This document shows, piece by piece, positions 9,341 through 21,600 of a DNA stretch of 64,000 nt; the first letter of the stretch is position 1, and the number at the start of each line of letters is the position of its first letter. Below the pieces are notes generated by a model. It did no database searches and was not told the origin of the DNA. It saw only the letters and a program-made list of their open reading frames with translations. The DNA lies in NCBI RefSeq assembly GCF_020536995.1, contig NC_068365.1, positions 40,155,833-40,219,832 of the forward strand. The letters run 5' to 3'. Made by a program: the position numbers and the translations under genes. The DNA is from Dreissena polymorpha (lineage: Eukaryota; Mollusca; Bivalvia; Myida; Dreissenidae).

Positions 9341-12300
9341 TTGAAAAAAAGGGGCTGAATGCACGTGTGGAAAACGGTGCTTAATGAACGTGTGTAAATT
9401 GATGTCCAGAATAGTCCGCACAGGCTAATGTAGGACGGCACTTACCGCTGAGACTTGATTAGCAGTCCGCACAGGCTAATATAGGACGGCAATAACCGCT
9501 GAGACTTAATGCAGTCCGCACAGGCTAATGTAGGACGGCACTTACCGCTGATACTTGATTAGCAGTCCGCATACGCTAATATAGGAAGGCACTTACCTCT
9601 GAGACTTGATTAGCAGTCCGCACAGGCTAATGTAGGACGGCACTAACCGCTGAGACTTGATTAGCAGTCCGCACAGGCTAATGTAGGACGGCACTAACCG
9701 CTGAGACTTGATTAGCAGTCCGCACAGGCTAATGTAGGACGACAATAACCGCTGAGACTTGATTAGCAGTCCGCACAGGCTAATATAGGACGGCAATAAC
9801 CGCTGAGACTTAATGCAGTCCGCACAGGCTAATGTAGGACGGCACTTACCGCTGATACTTGATTAGCAGTCCGCATACGCTAATATAGGAAGGCACTTAC
9901 CTCTGAGACTTGATTAGCAGTCCGCACAGGCTAATGTAGGACGGCACTAACCGCTGAGACTTGATTAGCAGTCCGCACAGGCTAATGTATGACAGCACTT
10001 ACCGCTGAGACTTGATTAGCAGTCCGCACAGGCTAATATAGGACGGCACTTACCGCTGAAACTTGATTAGCAGTCCGCACAGGCTAATGTAGGACGGCAC
10101 TTACCACTGAGACTTGATTAGCAGTCCGCACAGGCTAATATAGGACGGTATTTACCGCTGAGACTTGATTAGCAGTCCACACAGGCTAATGTAGGACGGC
10201 ATTTTCCGCTGAAACTTGATTAGCAATCAGCACAGGCTAACGTAGGACGGCACTTACCGCTGATACTTGATTACAGTCTGCACAGGCTAATTTAGGACGG
10301 CACTTACCGCTGAGACTTGATTATCAGTTCGCACAGGCAAATGTAGCACGGCACTAACCGCTGATACTTGATTACCAGTCCGCACAGGCTAATGTAGGAC
10401 GGCACTAACCGCTGATACTTGATTAGCAGTCCACACAGGCTAATGTAGGACGGCACTTACCGCTGAGACTTGATTAGCAGTCCGCATAGGCTAATGTAGG
10501 ACGACAATAACCGCTGAGACTTGATAAGCAGTCCGCATAGGCTAATGTAGGACAGCGCTTACCGCTGAGACTTGATTAGCAGTCCGCACAGGCTAATATA
10601 GGACGGCACTAACCGCTGAAACTTGATTAGCAGTCCGCACAGGCTTATGTAGGACTGCACATACTGCTGAGACTTGATTAGCAGTCCGCACATGCTAATA
10701 TAGGACGGCACTTACAGCTGAGACTTGATTAACAGTCCGAACAGGCTAATGTAGGACGGCACTAACCGCTGAGACTTGATTATCAGTCCGCACAGGCTAA
10801 TGTAGGACGGCACTAACCGCTGAGACTTGATTAGCAGTCCGCACAGGCTAATGTAGGACGGCACTTACCGCTGAGACTTGATTATCAGTCCGCACATGCT
10901 AATGTAGGACGGCACTAACCGCTGAGACTTGATTAGCAGTCCGCACAGGGTAATGTAGGACAGCACTTACCGCTGAGACTTGATTAGCAGTCCGCATAGG
11001 CTAATGTAGGACGAAAATAACCGCTGAGACTTGATTAGCAGTCCGCATAGGCTAATGTAGGACAGCACTTACCGCTGAGACTTGATTAGCAGTCCGCACA
11101 GGCTAATATAGGACGGCACTAACCGCTGAAACTTGATTAGCAATCAGCACAGGCTAACGTAGGACGGCACTTACCGCTGATACTTGATTACAGTCTGCAC
11201 AGGCTAATTTAGGACGGCACTTACCGCTGAGACTTGATTATCAGTTCGCACAGGCTAATGTAGCACGGCACTAACCGCTGATACTTGATTACCAGTCCGC
11301 ACAGGCTAATGTAGGACGGCACTAACCGCTGATACTTGATTAGCAGTCCACACAGGCTAATGTAGGACGGCACTTACCGCTGAGGCTTGATTATCAGTTC
11401 GCACAGGCTAATGTAGGACGGCACTAACCGCTGAGACTTGATTATCAGTCCGCACAGGCTAATGTAGGACGGCACTAACCGCTGAGACTTGATTAGCAGT
11501 CCGCACAGGCTAATGTAGGACAGCACTTACCGCTGAGACTTGATTAGCAGTCCGCATAGGCTAATGTAGGACGAAAATAACCGCTGAGACTTGATTAGCA
11601 GTCCGCATAGGCTAATGTAGGACAGCACTTACCGCTGAGACTTGATTAGCAGTCCGCACAGGCTAATATAGGACGGCACTAACCGCTGAAACTTGATTAG
11701 CAGTCCGCACAGGCTAATGTAGGACTGCACATACTGCTGAGACTTGATTAGCAGTCCGCACAGGCTAATATAGGACGGCACTAACCGCTGAGACTTGATT
11801 AGCAGTCCGCACAGGCTAACGTAGGATGGCACTTACCGCTGATACTTGATTTCAGTCTGCACAGGCTAATTTAGGACGGCACTTACCGCTGATACTTGAT
11901 TAGCAATCCGCACAGGCTAACGTAGGATGGCACTTTCCACTGATACTTGATTACAGTCTGCACAGGCTAATTTAGGACGGCACTTACCGCTGAGACTTGA
12001 TTATCAGTCCGCACATGCTAATGTAGGACGGCACTTACCGCTGCGACTTGATTATCAGTCCGCACAGGCTAATGTAGGACGGCACTTACCGCTGAGACTT
12101 GATTAGCAGTCCGCATAGGCTTATGTAGGACGACAATAACCGCTGAGACTTGATTAGCAGTCCGCATAGGCTAATGTAGGACAGCGCTTAACGCTGAGAC
12201 TTGATTAGCAGTCCGCACAGGCTAATATAGGACGGCACTAACCGCTGAAACTTGATTAGCAGTCCGCACAGGCTAATGTAGGACTGCACATACTGCTGAG

Positions 12301-13813
12301 ACTTGAATAGCAGTCCGCACATGCTAATATAGGACGGCACTTACCGCTGAGACTTGATTAGCAGTCCGCACAGGCTAATGTAGGACGGCACTAACCGCTG
12401 AGACTTGATTATCAGTTCGCACAGGCTAATGTAGGACGGCACTAACCGCTGAGACTTGATTATCAGTCCGCACAGGCTAATGTAGGACGGCACTTACCGC
12501 TGAGACTTGATCATCAGTCCGCACAGGCTAATATAGGACGGCACTAACCGCTGAGACTTGATTAGCAGTCCGCACAGGCTAATGTAGGACAGAACTTACC
12601 GCTGAGACTTGATTAGCAGTCCGCATAGGCTAATGTAGGACGACAATAACCGCTGAGACTTGATTAGCAGTACGCATAGGCTAATTTAGGACAGCACTTA
12701 CCGCTGAGACATGATTAGGAGTCCGCTCAGGCAAATATAGGACGGCACTAACCGCTGAAACTTGATTAGCAGTCCGCACAGGCTAATGCAGGACTGCACA
12801 TACTGCTGAGACTTGATTAGCAGTCCGCATAGGCTAATATAGGACGGCACTTACCGCTGAGACTTGATTAGCATACTGCACAGGCTAACGTAGGATGGCA
12901 CTTACCGCTGATACTTGATTACAGTCTGCACAGGCTAATTTAGGACGGCACTTACCGCTGATACTTGATTAACAATCCGCACAGGCTAACGTAGGATGGC
13001 ACTTACCGCTGATACTTGATTACAGTCTGCACAGGCTAATTTAGGACGGCACTAACCGCTGAGACTTGATTATCAGTCCGCACAGGCTAATGTTGGACGG
13101 CACTTACCGCTGAGACTTGATTATCAGTCCGCACAGGCTAATTTAGGACGACACTTACCGCTGAGACTTGATTAACAGTCTGCACAGGCTAATGTAGGAC
13201 GGCACGATCCGCTGAGACTTGATTAGCAGTCCGCACAGGCTAATGTAGGTCGGCACTTACCGCTGAGACTTGATTAGCAGTCCGCACAGGCTAATGTAGG
13301 ACGGCACTAACCGCTGAGACTTGAGTAGCAATCCGCACTGGCTAACGTAGGACGGCACTTACCGCTGAGACTTGATTATCAGTCCGCACAGGCTAATTTA
13401 GGACGGCACTTACCGCTGAGACTTGATTAGCAGTCTGCACAGGCTAATGTAGGACGGCACGATCCGCTGAGACTTGATTAGCAGTCCGCACAGGCTAATG
13501 TAGGACGGCACTTACCGCTGAGACTTGATTTGCAGTCCGCACAGGCTAACGTAGGACGGCACTTACCGCTGAGTAGCAGTCCGCACAGGCTAATGTAGGA
13601 CGGCACTTACCGCTGAGTAGCAGTCCGCACAGGCTAATGTAGGACGGCACTTACCGCTGAGTAGCAGTCCGCACAGGCTAATGTAGGACGGCACTTACCG
13701 CTGAGACTAGATTTTTGTTTAGAAGAGACTTCCTTTAAATCGAAAAAATCTATAGAAAAGGAAAGTGCCGTCCCTGATGAGCCTGTACGTATGCATTAAA
13801 CCCCTTTTTGCAA
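9341..13813. mobile_element. MITE with a minisatellite expanded inside it
   Basis: The left end 'TTGAAAAAAAGGGGCTGAAT' matches the reverse complement of the right end, TTGCAAAAAGGGGTTTAAT. The right part (about 13,706-13,813) has the normal interior and right arm of this MITE family, including 'AAAGTGCCGTCCCTGATGAG'. The left part enters a 51-bp tandem array after about 70 bp. Two ordinary copies of the family, each under 200 bp, lie at 15,125 and 15,617. I infer that a piece of the left arm, beginning 'AGTCCGCACAGGCTAAT', was tandemly amplified inside one copy. No transposase is encoded. Confidence 0.8.
9411..13705. repeat. 51-bp minisatellite, about 84 units
   Basis: The unit runs AGTCCGCACAGGCTAAT, then GTAGGACGGCACTTACC, then GCTGAGACTTGATTAGC. 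Because 51 is a multiple of three, long open frames arise (for example 9593-9796 and 11629-11832, minus strand, 17-residue period); these are artefacts. The last units, from about 13,567, are 44 bp long owing to a shared 7-bp loss (GAGTAGC in place of GAGACTTGATTAGC). Confidence 0.96.
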
Positions 13814-15124
13814 TAGTTTGGATCAAATGAATAGGTCATTTGCATTAAATAAAATGAATAACGCACTATTATATACTCATTATGATACTGGGGTGTCATT
13901 TCTCATATATATATCTAATGGATGTTGCATTATTTTGAGAACCTACGTCTCATAGATTTAAAGCCATACAACATATTTTATTACTTTGATATATTCCATT
14001 TCAGGTCTTAAAATTAATTGACAATCCGGCATTCTGCATTCAAAAGATATATATGACCGATACAGGGAATCTAGATGAACAAATATGACTATCAAGAAAC
14101 TTGGAATAATAACATATAGTATGCAAGATTATGTAGTGCAGGTGTGCGTTATGGCATGCAATTCTACAGCAGCTAGACGATTTACATTCTCTCATCTACC
14201 AGAAATTTTGCACTGAATTTTAAGCTTTAGAACATTTGTGAACGATATCATTAATATTACTTCAAGCAACATTAACAAATTGAATCGCAAAGTAACAGTT
14301 ATGATTTGACATTTGGATTAACATTACCGTTTGAGTTTATGAGATTGACACATGGGAAAATGCTTATATTTAAAATCATCACATTCAAATTACATGTATT
14401 ACAAACACTGACGAATAACAAAGTCAGTTACAAGTCATGTACATAACTCTTCAAAGCGTTAAAATAACGGACACATAACATTTTAAAGGAGCTATAACTT
14501 TTTATTAATGAATCAAACAAGCCTTCTCATTACGTTAAACGATTGTTAACAAATCGTAAATATGTAATGTATTATGAAACATTGTAAAGTTTCAAAATCA
14601 TTTTCTAGCGTACTGGCAATAATGTTTTCCATCTTAAGCATATATACATTTCCGAAAAAAAATTGCCTCAAAGAAAAGTTCTGATATATGCTTGCGCTAT
14701 CAATAAATGTTAGGATATTAATAAACAAGATACACGTTTTAGTAATTTCACAACTGGTTAGTTACCTGTTAATTTTGATAAAACATGTCATTGACAGATA
14801 TTTGAATAATCCAGCGCTTCACTATTCTTTTCGGAACACCACAAGAAGCGTGAATGTATCGGCCGGCTAAGATTCGCATTCCGAGTGATAGACAAATATT
14901 TTCCTTTCGTGGCAATAACGCCAGCGGAGAAGCCGAGCACTGAAGTTGTTTGCTGTTGTATAATCTTAGACGCAACTCAGTTTTCAAAATTATGTTATAG
15001 CTCTTTATATCGCAAGTTTGAAATCAACACAACCCATTCACATTTATAAAGAGTGTGTCTTAAAACACAGGCCGAGGTGTGTTTTTTTCTAATCATTAAT
15101 AAAAGGGTAATTTAAGCATCATTT
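13814..15124. other. AT-rich spacer, no gene seen
   Basis: No repeat family, splice-bounded frame or RNA gene could be supported. Short open frames at 14,546-14,987 overlap on both strands and show no domain. Confidence 0.55.
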
Positions 15125-15309
15125 TGGGAAAACAGGACTTAATGCATATGCATTAATATTCATTCCAGTACCAGAGACAGTCTTTAAACGAAAAACACCA
15201 TAAAATCAGAAAGAGTCGTCCTTGATTAGCTTGTGCGCATTGCACAGGCTAATCAGTGTGCACAGGCTAATATTATTATTTTGGCATGCATTATGCCCCG
15301 TTTTCCCTG
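15125..15309. mobile_element. Short MITE copy, same family as 9341-13813
   Basis: Left end 'TGGGAAAACAGGACTTAATG' and right end 'CCCCGTTTTCCCTGA' are inverted relatives, with 'GTCGTCCTTGATTAGC' and 'CACAGGCTAAT' inside. It is diverged and lacks the tandem expansion. Confidence 0.75.
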
Positions 15310-15616
15310 AACGCAGCCAATATGTACAGATTTCAGATGATAAACACTAGACTGGCCAATGTTGTCTTACAAGCTGTTAAACACTATTGATTAAATACAC
15401 ACTGCAGTAGTAGAGAAGACGCTTGTAGCATTCGTCGTCTGCATAATTTTACTGCAGGTAGTGAAGACAGGCAGAGGTTATCGTTCATAGCTTAGCAAAC
15501 AACAGACTGGCTTGCAGTTATCGTTCTTAGCTTAGTTAAAATCAAACTGGCTTGCAAAACTGCCTCTCTACATTAGTGTGAGCTAACGCTCATAACTAAC
15601 AACAAGCAGCCACGCT

Positions 15617-15790
15617 CTTGGAAAATGGGGCTTAATGCATGTGCATACATTGTCGTCCAATATTAGCATGTGCAATACGCACACGCTTATCAGAGAAGAC
15701 ACTTTCCGCTTTTATTGTCATTTTCTTTTAAATGAAGTCTCTATTTAGCGATAATCCAGTTTAGACGGAAAGTGTCGTCCCTGATTAGCC
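15617..15790. mobile_element. Short MITE copy, right end lost
   Basis: Begins 'CTTGGAAAATGGGGCTTAAT'. It contains both inverted inner arms, 'GACACTTTCCGC' at about 15,697 and 'GGAAAGTGTCGTCCCTGATT' at about 15,769, then breaks off before the expected terminal arm. It shows what the unexpanded interior of the family looks like. Confidence 0.8.
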
Positions 15791-16028
15791 ACGTTTAAAT
15801 GGGATGGCATTTTATGAACATTCATGAATCACAGTTTTCACAGAGCTTAATAAAAACAATGCAGCAACAGCATAACTCGTGCGCTATTGCCACAAAACCG
15901 CGGCGTAAATTATGACATAAAATACGCTATAAATGATATGATTTTTACGTGGCGTATACACAATTTTGACAATCCCTAATCTTATCAGAGATGTTATCCG
16001 TTTAAAAATTAAAGCCTGAAACATTAGC

Positions 16029-16154
16029 CTAGAGTGCAATGGAGGTGTTGACTATCAGGACGTAGCGGTATTCGTCAGGGTCTAAACGGAACAGAGACTT
16101 CAGCGATATTCCCGTGGATCCGATTTCTAATGTCCAAATGGCTTCCACAGGGAT
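16029..16154 (-). pseudogene. Unrecognised exon-like open frame of 41 codons
   Basis: Read on the minus strand, this frame follows a stop and ends in TAG. It includes IWTLEIGSTGISLKSLF and DPDEYRYVLIVNTSIAL, whose balanced composition and denser GC differ from the AT-rich surroundings. There is no clear in-frame start, and an acceptor-like TGCAG lies about 50 bp upstream but in another frame. No family was recognised. It may be the end of a lost gene or an insertion, or chance. Confidence 0.2.
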
Positions 16155-17020
16155 TCATTTTTCATTTCCAACTGCACCCGATTGTATAAACAGTTAAAAT
16201 GTTTCTTTTTGTAAGCAAAATGTCAGTCGTATCTTAAAATCCAGTGTTTTCAGGAGATGACGCAGTTCTGCACAAGTCTTTTTTTCAAAGTTTTTTTCTT
16301 CGTCTTAAAAAAATATTAGTATTAAGTTCTTGAGTATGTCATGCGACGGAATAATGGCTGAATATTTGAGGCATATTTAAGCGGCGCCATATTGAAACCT
16401 TCCGTCTTCTTACAAAGACTACACACTTTATATAAGGATAATTCCCTATTGAAATTATATGATTTCTAACAATAAACGGGTTATTTTAACACATCGTCGC
16501 ATTATGGTGTAACAAAGCATTGTCCAGATATTTGTTTCGTTATTTGGTGCAATAATTAGCTAAGAACTCAAATTAACATTTGTGTTTTTAATGAAATTTA
16601 AAGGCCATATAGCATAATTAACACGTTAATCCAAACTGAGAACATGTTGTGTACGGACACCTTAACTTTCGTAATTTTGGAAATGACCGATTGAAATTAC
16701 TGGAAAAAAATAAATCCCTACGATCTGTCAATGTTCTCATCGACGATTTGCTCAATAACTATCAGGGATATTCCGATTAATTTGAGATCCATTACGTTCA
16801 ATCGATTTAATGAGGACATCATTTTGAAGTTTTCATTACTTTCAAGAGGTCATTTAATGCTACTGACTGCTTATACAAAAACAACTTGCCTAATATCGAT
16901 AACAAAATGTACATTTGACCTGGCTTTGCCAATCAAAACAACGAGTATACCGACAGTTAAGATAATTTACTCAATGCACGTAAATTTACGTCAAATAGGA
17001 TTTTGTGTATGTTAAATGAT

Positions 17021-17047
17021 AGATATATATATATATATATATATATA
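17021..17047. repeat. TA dinucleotide microsatellite
   Basis: About 13 uninterrupted TA units following 'AATGATAGA'. Confidence 0.95.
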
Positions 17048-18292
17048 AATACTATCGCCACCTTAGGGCGAAGTGCGCAAAAACACAGCACTTTGGCGAT
17101 TTTTTTTAACTTCTTTAAACTAAGTTTATGTTTAATAAAAATCTCATAATTAAATAATTTAAGAGAAAAACATTGTAAAACTATGAAAAAATATTTTAAA
17201 TTTTGCACAATTATATGTTAAATTTCTAAATTTTCATTTTCGACTTAATTCTATTTCTACCTAATGCCAAAAAACCCATATAGAAATTTCACTTTACCTC
17301 TTCAATGCACTTGGGAGAAGGGGACTTAATACCGAAAACATACTAATTTACGCTCTACTTCTCTAAGACTGTTGATAAATTTAGCAAAAATAAATATTTA
17401 GATAATAAATAATAAATAAAAATATATTATGCCGATACACGTCTGTAAACGTAACAGCATAATTTTATTATGCGTTTATGATACTTTTCTTACAATTTAA
17501 TATAATATTTAATATTTATAATATTTATGTATTATCCGCGTGCTGATTTTTCTCTGATCTAAAAATAGAACACATACACTAAGTAAATGTTAGGAATTAG
17601 GGTGCACTCAGATATATTCGTTTATTTGTTGAGATTCAATTGCTCTGTTCGATCACGACCTCGGCGATGCATTAAATTCATCCAAGTATTGTGTGCTTTT
17701 TGTTGGTTACTTCAGACATTTGTGGAACATTCAAGATCTTACATTTATTTCGACTCACCTATGGTCGGTGTTGTGCTAAACCGTTACGACATTGCTTTGC
17801 ACGAATGAATCAGTGTACGCCTTTTACTTCTGCTTAGTTATTTGTTTACAGTTTAGTGCTTGCATTTATTGCGCCTAATTTACGTCACATTTACTATCAC
17901 GTGATGCTTCGAATAGCTAATTACCTTGATGGTTAATATTCTTATCAATGTAAGTGTAATTACAAATATTATATAAATTCTAATTTTGATAACTGAATTA
18001 GTTCTCTGGTGGATTTTGATTAGCGTCTCTATAATGATGGCCAGCTAATGGTTAAAACAAAAACAAAACGAAACAACGTAAAAAACGACATTGAATAAAA
18101 GTGTGGTCATCTGGGAGCCGTTTCATCAACGATTTACGACTAGTTGTAAATTACGATTTACAGGGGCGCCCGATTTACATAAATTACGATGTTTCAATGA
18201 AATCGCGTTTCATCAAGCAAATCGTAAATTAAAATTACATAAATTTCATACATAAATATACGACTGGGTAAGGGCACCCGTAAATTAACGTA

Positions 18293-18508
18293 ATGGCGGT
18301 CGTTTTTGTCATCCAAGATGGCAGGAGACGAACAATTACCAATGCCAAGGCTTTTAAGGGAGAGATTGTTCTCGAAAACCTTAGAGATGAGAACATTGCT
18401 TCGATATATCGTCTAAGTAAGGGCGGAATAGAGCGATTGTTGGTTTTGATCGGGGAAGACATAGCACCAACTTGCCGGCGAGCTCATCCCTTTCATTCCG
18501 TCGCTTAG
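18293..18508 (+). pseudogene. Harbinger transposase, N-terminal exon
   Basis: Opens with ATG 179 bp inside the left end. The peptide includes IYRLSKGGIERLLVLIGEDI followed by APTCRRAHPF, which matches the usual Harbinger pattern: an aromatic or leucine-rich 'RFs+e.i..L.dll' helix followed by 'l.p.trr.h.l.p'. In known animal Harbinger proteins this region precedes the 'LRFyAtGsf' segment, which I do not find in frame here. The frame ends at TAG directly before a good donor, GTATGTAAAT, so either the exon end has mutated or the copy is broken here. Confidence 0.7.
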
Positions 18509-19018
18509 GTATGTAAATAAGGCGAAGAAATCATTGATTTAAACAAGTATAATTATAAAATTGTATTTATTTTCAAATAGCAAATAAGTAGCATTTAACC
18601 CAAAAACTTGAGAGTAGTTGCCCTTTGTTTACTTAGCATTTGACAACTCGGATTTTGCAAAATGGTTGAAGAATAAGTTATTGTTGTATCTTTTCTTAAT
18701 AAAAGCATTCGATGATTACCGTTATTAGTTTAAGCATTTATTGTTGTGTTTCTTTACAAATGACTTTATGTTAAACTCATTCTATTTTGTGTCGACGTGT
18801 ACTTATCGATGACTTTAAGTGCAGACTGATTTACCCCACCCGCTAATGTTGAACTTGTAGTTGTTCTACTTCCAAATGTTATGATTGAACAATACTTTAC
18901 CTCGAAATTGTTGATTATAACATCGTGATCATGAAAATGAATATGACATCATGATGTTGTTTGTGTTTGCTATTTTTAAACAAGTTATTGTATTGGTTAG
19001 TTATGTAGATGCTGAGTA

Positions 19019-19660
19019 ATGGTACCTTATGTATTTAATAATTGTCGAAAAATCAGCTTAATTGTTTCTATATTGTTCTCATTTGATTACAATGTTGTTC
19101 GATCGGTCATTGTCAGCTCGGATACTACTTACCTGTACCCCGGGTACTCTTTAAGTATACTTACATGTAGAGCTAACCCTGTTACAGTTAATTATTAACT
19201 TAATTTTCTTTAATATAGCCGGCAATTTAATGCTAAATGGGTTGTTGTAGGCTTAATTTTTTTAATTATGTTCACATTAATGTCATTTTTTTTCTCAAAT
19301 AGTCTTTATATCATCAAAATTTATACTCAAAAAGCATGTTGATGCAGTTTTTTCAAAAGGTAAGTTTAATTTAGATAAACAATATGGCTTTACATTTATC
19401 TGTAGTGCACTGTACCACATCGAATTTTGGGCAATAATACAACTCGGGTACAGTCTAATAAGGACCGGGTACGTTTAAGTATATTAACCTTACCCGAGGT
19501 ACATGCAAGTATGCTTAATGATACCAGGGGTACATGTAAGTAGTACCCATGCTGTGAATAACCAATCGAGCGTGAGTAAAGTAGATTGTACCTTATGTCT
19601 TTAATAATTGCAGAACAATTACCTTATTTATTTCTATATTGTTTCCATTTGATTACAATT
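19019..19660. repeat. Direct duplication inside a transposon intron
   Basis: The sequence at about 19,019-19,092 ('GGTACCTTATG' then 'CATTTGATTACAATG') recurs at about 19,583-19,660. Between the copies, GGGTAC-containing blocks recur near 19,137, 19,445 and 19,535 in both orientations. Confidence 0.6.
19303..19359 (+). pseudogene. Possible second Harbinger transposase exon
   Basis: A short segment bounded by an acceptor (pyrimidine-rich run ending AAATAG) and a near-consensus donor (AAAAG before GTAAGT). One frame reads FISSKFILKKHVDAVFSK, which resembles the region of Harbinger transposases near 'S.vsriv..v.dal.....fi.fp'. The match is weak and short, and rests mainly on position between the flanking exons and on the splice sites. 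Confidence 0.35.
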
Positions 19661-19852
19661 TATTTATTTGTCAAATTCAATTCTGCAGTGCTATAAATAT
19701 GCACCCCCATCCCAAAAATTTATTTCGTGCATATTGATGGGGCTTTTTTATTTATTTACTCCTTTTCTGCATTCCTCCCTTTTGTGTTGGTAATGTGAAC
19801 ATGAAATGATGAGCACTTTCATGTTAATGAATAACTTTTATTTTTTTTATAG

Positions 19853-19946
19853 ATTTTGGCATATTGCATATTGCCAAGGGAGATGTTTACTGAGGATTCC
19901 ATGCCATTAATAATTATATGCAGGCTGTTGCTGATGCCAGCATGAG
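19853..19946 (+). pseudogene. Harbinger transposase, exon with the GFHAIN motif
   Basis: Bounded by an acceptor (T-rich run then ATAG) and a donor (CATGAG before GTAAAT). One frame contains GFHAINNYMQAVADASM, close to the family block 'kgfHsiNvQavcDan.r', which contributes part of the catalytic core. A stop codon lies just before GFH in the same frame, so this exon is not intact. The first catalytic aspartate of the DDE triad, normally in 'GaIDgthi' upstream, is not visible. Confidence 0.65.
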
Positions 19947-20369
19947 GTAAATGTAAATACAGTGTTATGATTCATTACCTTATCATTAAATTTGGTATTA
20001 AAGCAGATAAATACCATAAAAGGTTGAAATAAGCGTAATGCTTATCATCTTTGACATCTAATAATCATTAGTTACGTACATGCGCAAAAATCATTAACTA
20101 CCACAATAAGCACTATTAGCACTGTATGATCAAGCTTTTGTTCTTTTATGTGTTAGCCAATGCAGCTATCAGTATTATCTTTAAATATTGTCTTAAGTTA
20201 CATTATTTCATCTAGGTAAGGTAACTAAAATATAGTGATTTGATAATACTTAAGCTAGTTTTGTGAAAATTATTGAGATGCTTTCCTACCTTAATCTAAC
20301 AATATTAACTGTGGACTGCTGTTTTATCAAAGACAAAGCAACTGCCCAATAAAATATTTCAATTTACAG

Positions 20370-20548
20370 CAATATCTGAGCACCAATGATGAGGGTCATC
20401 TGCTGGGAGATAGTGGGTATCCGTTAAGGACTAACCTGATGACCCCTTAACCTCATCCCTCCCATGCTGCGGAACAGGCCTACAATGACCATCTATGTAG
20501 AGGGTGGGTAGTAGAAAGGGCATTTGGAGTGTTGAAATCACGAGATTG
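20370..20548 (+). pseudogene. Harbinger transposase, catalytic DSGY and VERAFGVLK exon
   Basis: This is the clearest coding remnant. After an acceptor (AATTTACAG) the frame reads GHLLGDSGYPLRTNLMTP and, beyond one in-frame stop, HAAEQAYNDH and VVERAFGVLKSRDW. In the family, 'llgDsgYpl..wLltPy' holds an aspartate of the DDE triad and 'viErtfGvLK.RF' holds the glutamate; both residues are present. The single internal TAA replaces the residue normally following 'tP'. A donor (GATTG before GTAACA) ends the exon. Confidence 0.9.
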
Positions 20549-21061
20549 GTAACATATTATATAGGTTGTGAAATATAAGTCTTATTAGTGCGAGATCAAC
20601 TTACCACACAGTATTTAAATGAAGTATTAGTGCCAATCTCTTTCTCACAGTGTCTTAAATCAGACGTAACGTCTAAAGCTTGATAACGTACAACTTTAAT
20701 AATCAAATTTTAGAATTTATATGTAAAGTAACTTTTATAATAACTGAGGGTTGTTTGCATGTGTAAATATGATGTTTCATAAAAAAATGTCCGTTTAAAT
20801 AAACTGATGATTTATTCATTTTATTTTAAATCTTAAAAATTCATTTTGCTTATCATCAGACTCTATGTATGAAATATTGTTTAATAGTGCATTTAAATGA
20901 TATTATGCATTAATAGTGAATACAGGCACAAATAAAGTGTTTTGTAGGCTATATATTATATATAATTTATATTGAAATTAAATTAATGTCAATGGTATCA
21001 GGACAATTTAGTCACTTAGACAAATGTCTATGTTAAAGAAATACATTTGATATTTGTTTAG

Positions 21062-21290
21062 ATATCTGCATGCCACTGGTGGATGTTGGCCTTTCAAGTC
21101 CAATAAGTGCTGTGAAATATCAACTGTGTACATGCCCCTGCATAACCTGTGTCTGGATTCAAACGTTCCACTGATAGAGGAATTGGTTGGAAATGAGATG
21201 GAACCGGAAGTTATGAACAACACACCAGTACATCGAGCAGCATGTGATAAGAGGCAGCAGCTGATCAAACTGTTTCATAAAATGTGTTAA
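21062..21290 (+). pseudogene. Harbinger transposase, C-terminal exon
   Basis: Follows a T-rich acceptor ending TTTAG. It encodes RYLHATGGCWPF, then MPLHNLCLDSNVPLIEEL and a C-terminal tail ending in a stop at 21,288-21,290. The family pattern here is 'RcL....l.......i..aC..LHNlc...n.p', so RYLH and LHNL fit. The tail is uninterrupted for about 75 residues. A possible polyadenylation signal AATAAA lies near 21,549. Joining to the previous exon is not clean in phase. Confidence 0.85.
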
Positions 21291-21600
21291 AAATTTATAG
21301 TTATAAATGTTATAAAGTGATAGATGGCTCGAGTCTTCTCTGAATAGGCAGAGCTACACTACTCAGCCAAATGGCGTAAAGTTGTGTCATAGCTGATTTG
21401 GAAGGATTGGTATTCCTGGTCGTCTAGACACAATAGTTACAACAGCTGATGTTTGCATGTTTTATAATTGTGTATGCATAATTTGTCTAATATTTACTTC
21501 AAGGTTATAGGTTTGTGAAAGAAAAAAATGTCAATGTTCTGAGGACCAATAAAAAAAGTTATGTGTTAGGTATTACCAAGTGCTTGATTTAATATTTATT

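Larger units (their letters stand above)
15791..18110. other. AT-rich spacer, no gene seen
   Basis: Contains one short exon-like minus-strand frame (16,029-16,154) and a TA microsatellite, listed separately. Other open frames (16,731-17,015 and 17,587-17,808) have AT-driven composition and no recognisable domain. Confidence 0.5.

Noticed and set aside
9593-11832. Minus-strand frames with a 17-residue repeat
   Set aside because: A 51-bp unit keeps frame automatically; no start, splice site or conservation supports a protein.
9411-13705. Regular direct repeats resembling a CRISPR array
   Set aside because: The whole 51-bp unit is repeated with no unique spacers, the setting is eukaryotic, and the array lies between MITE ends.
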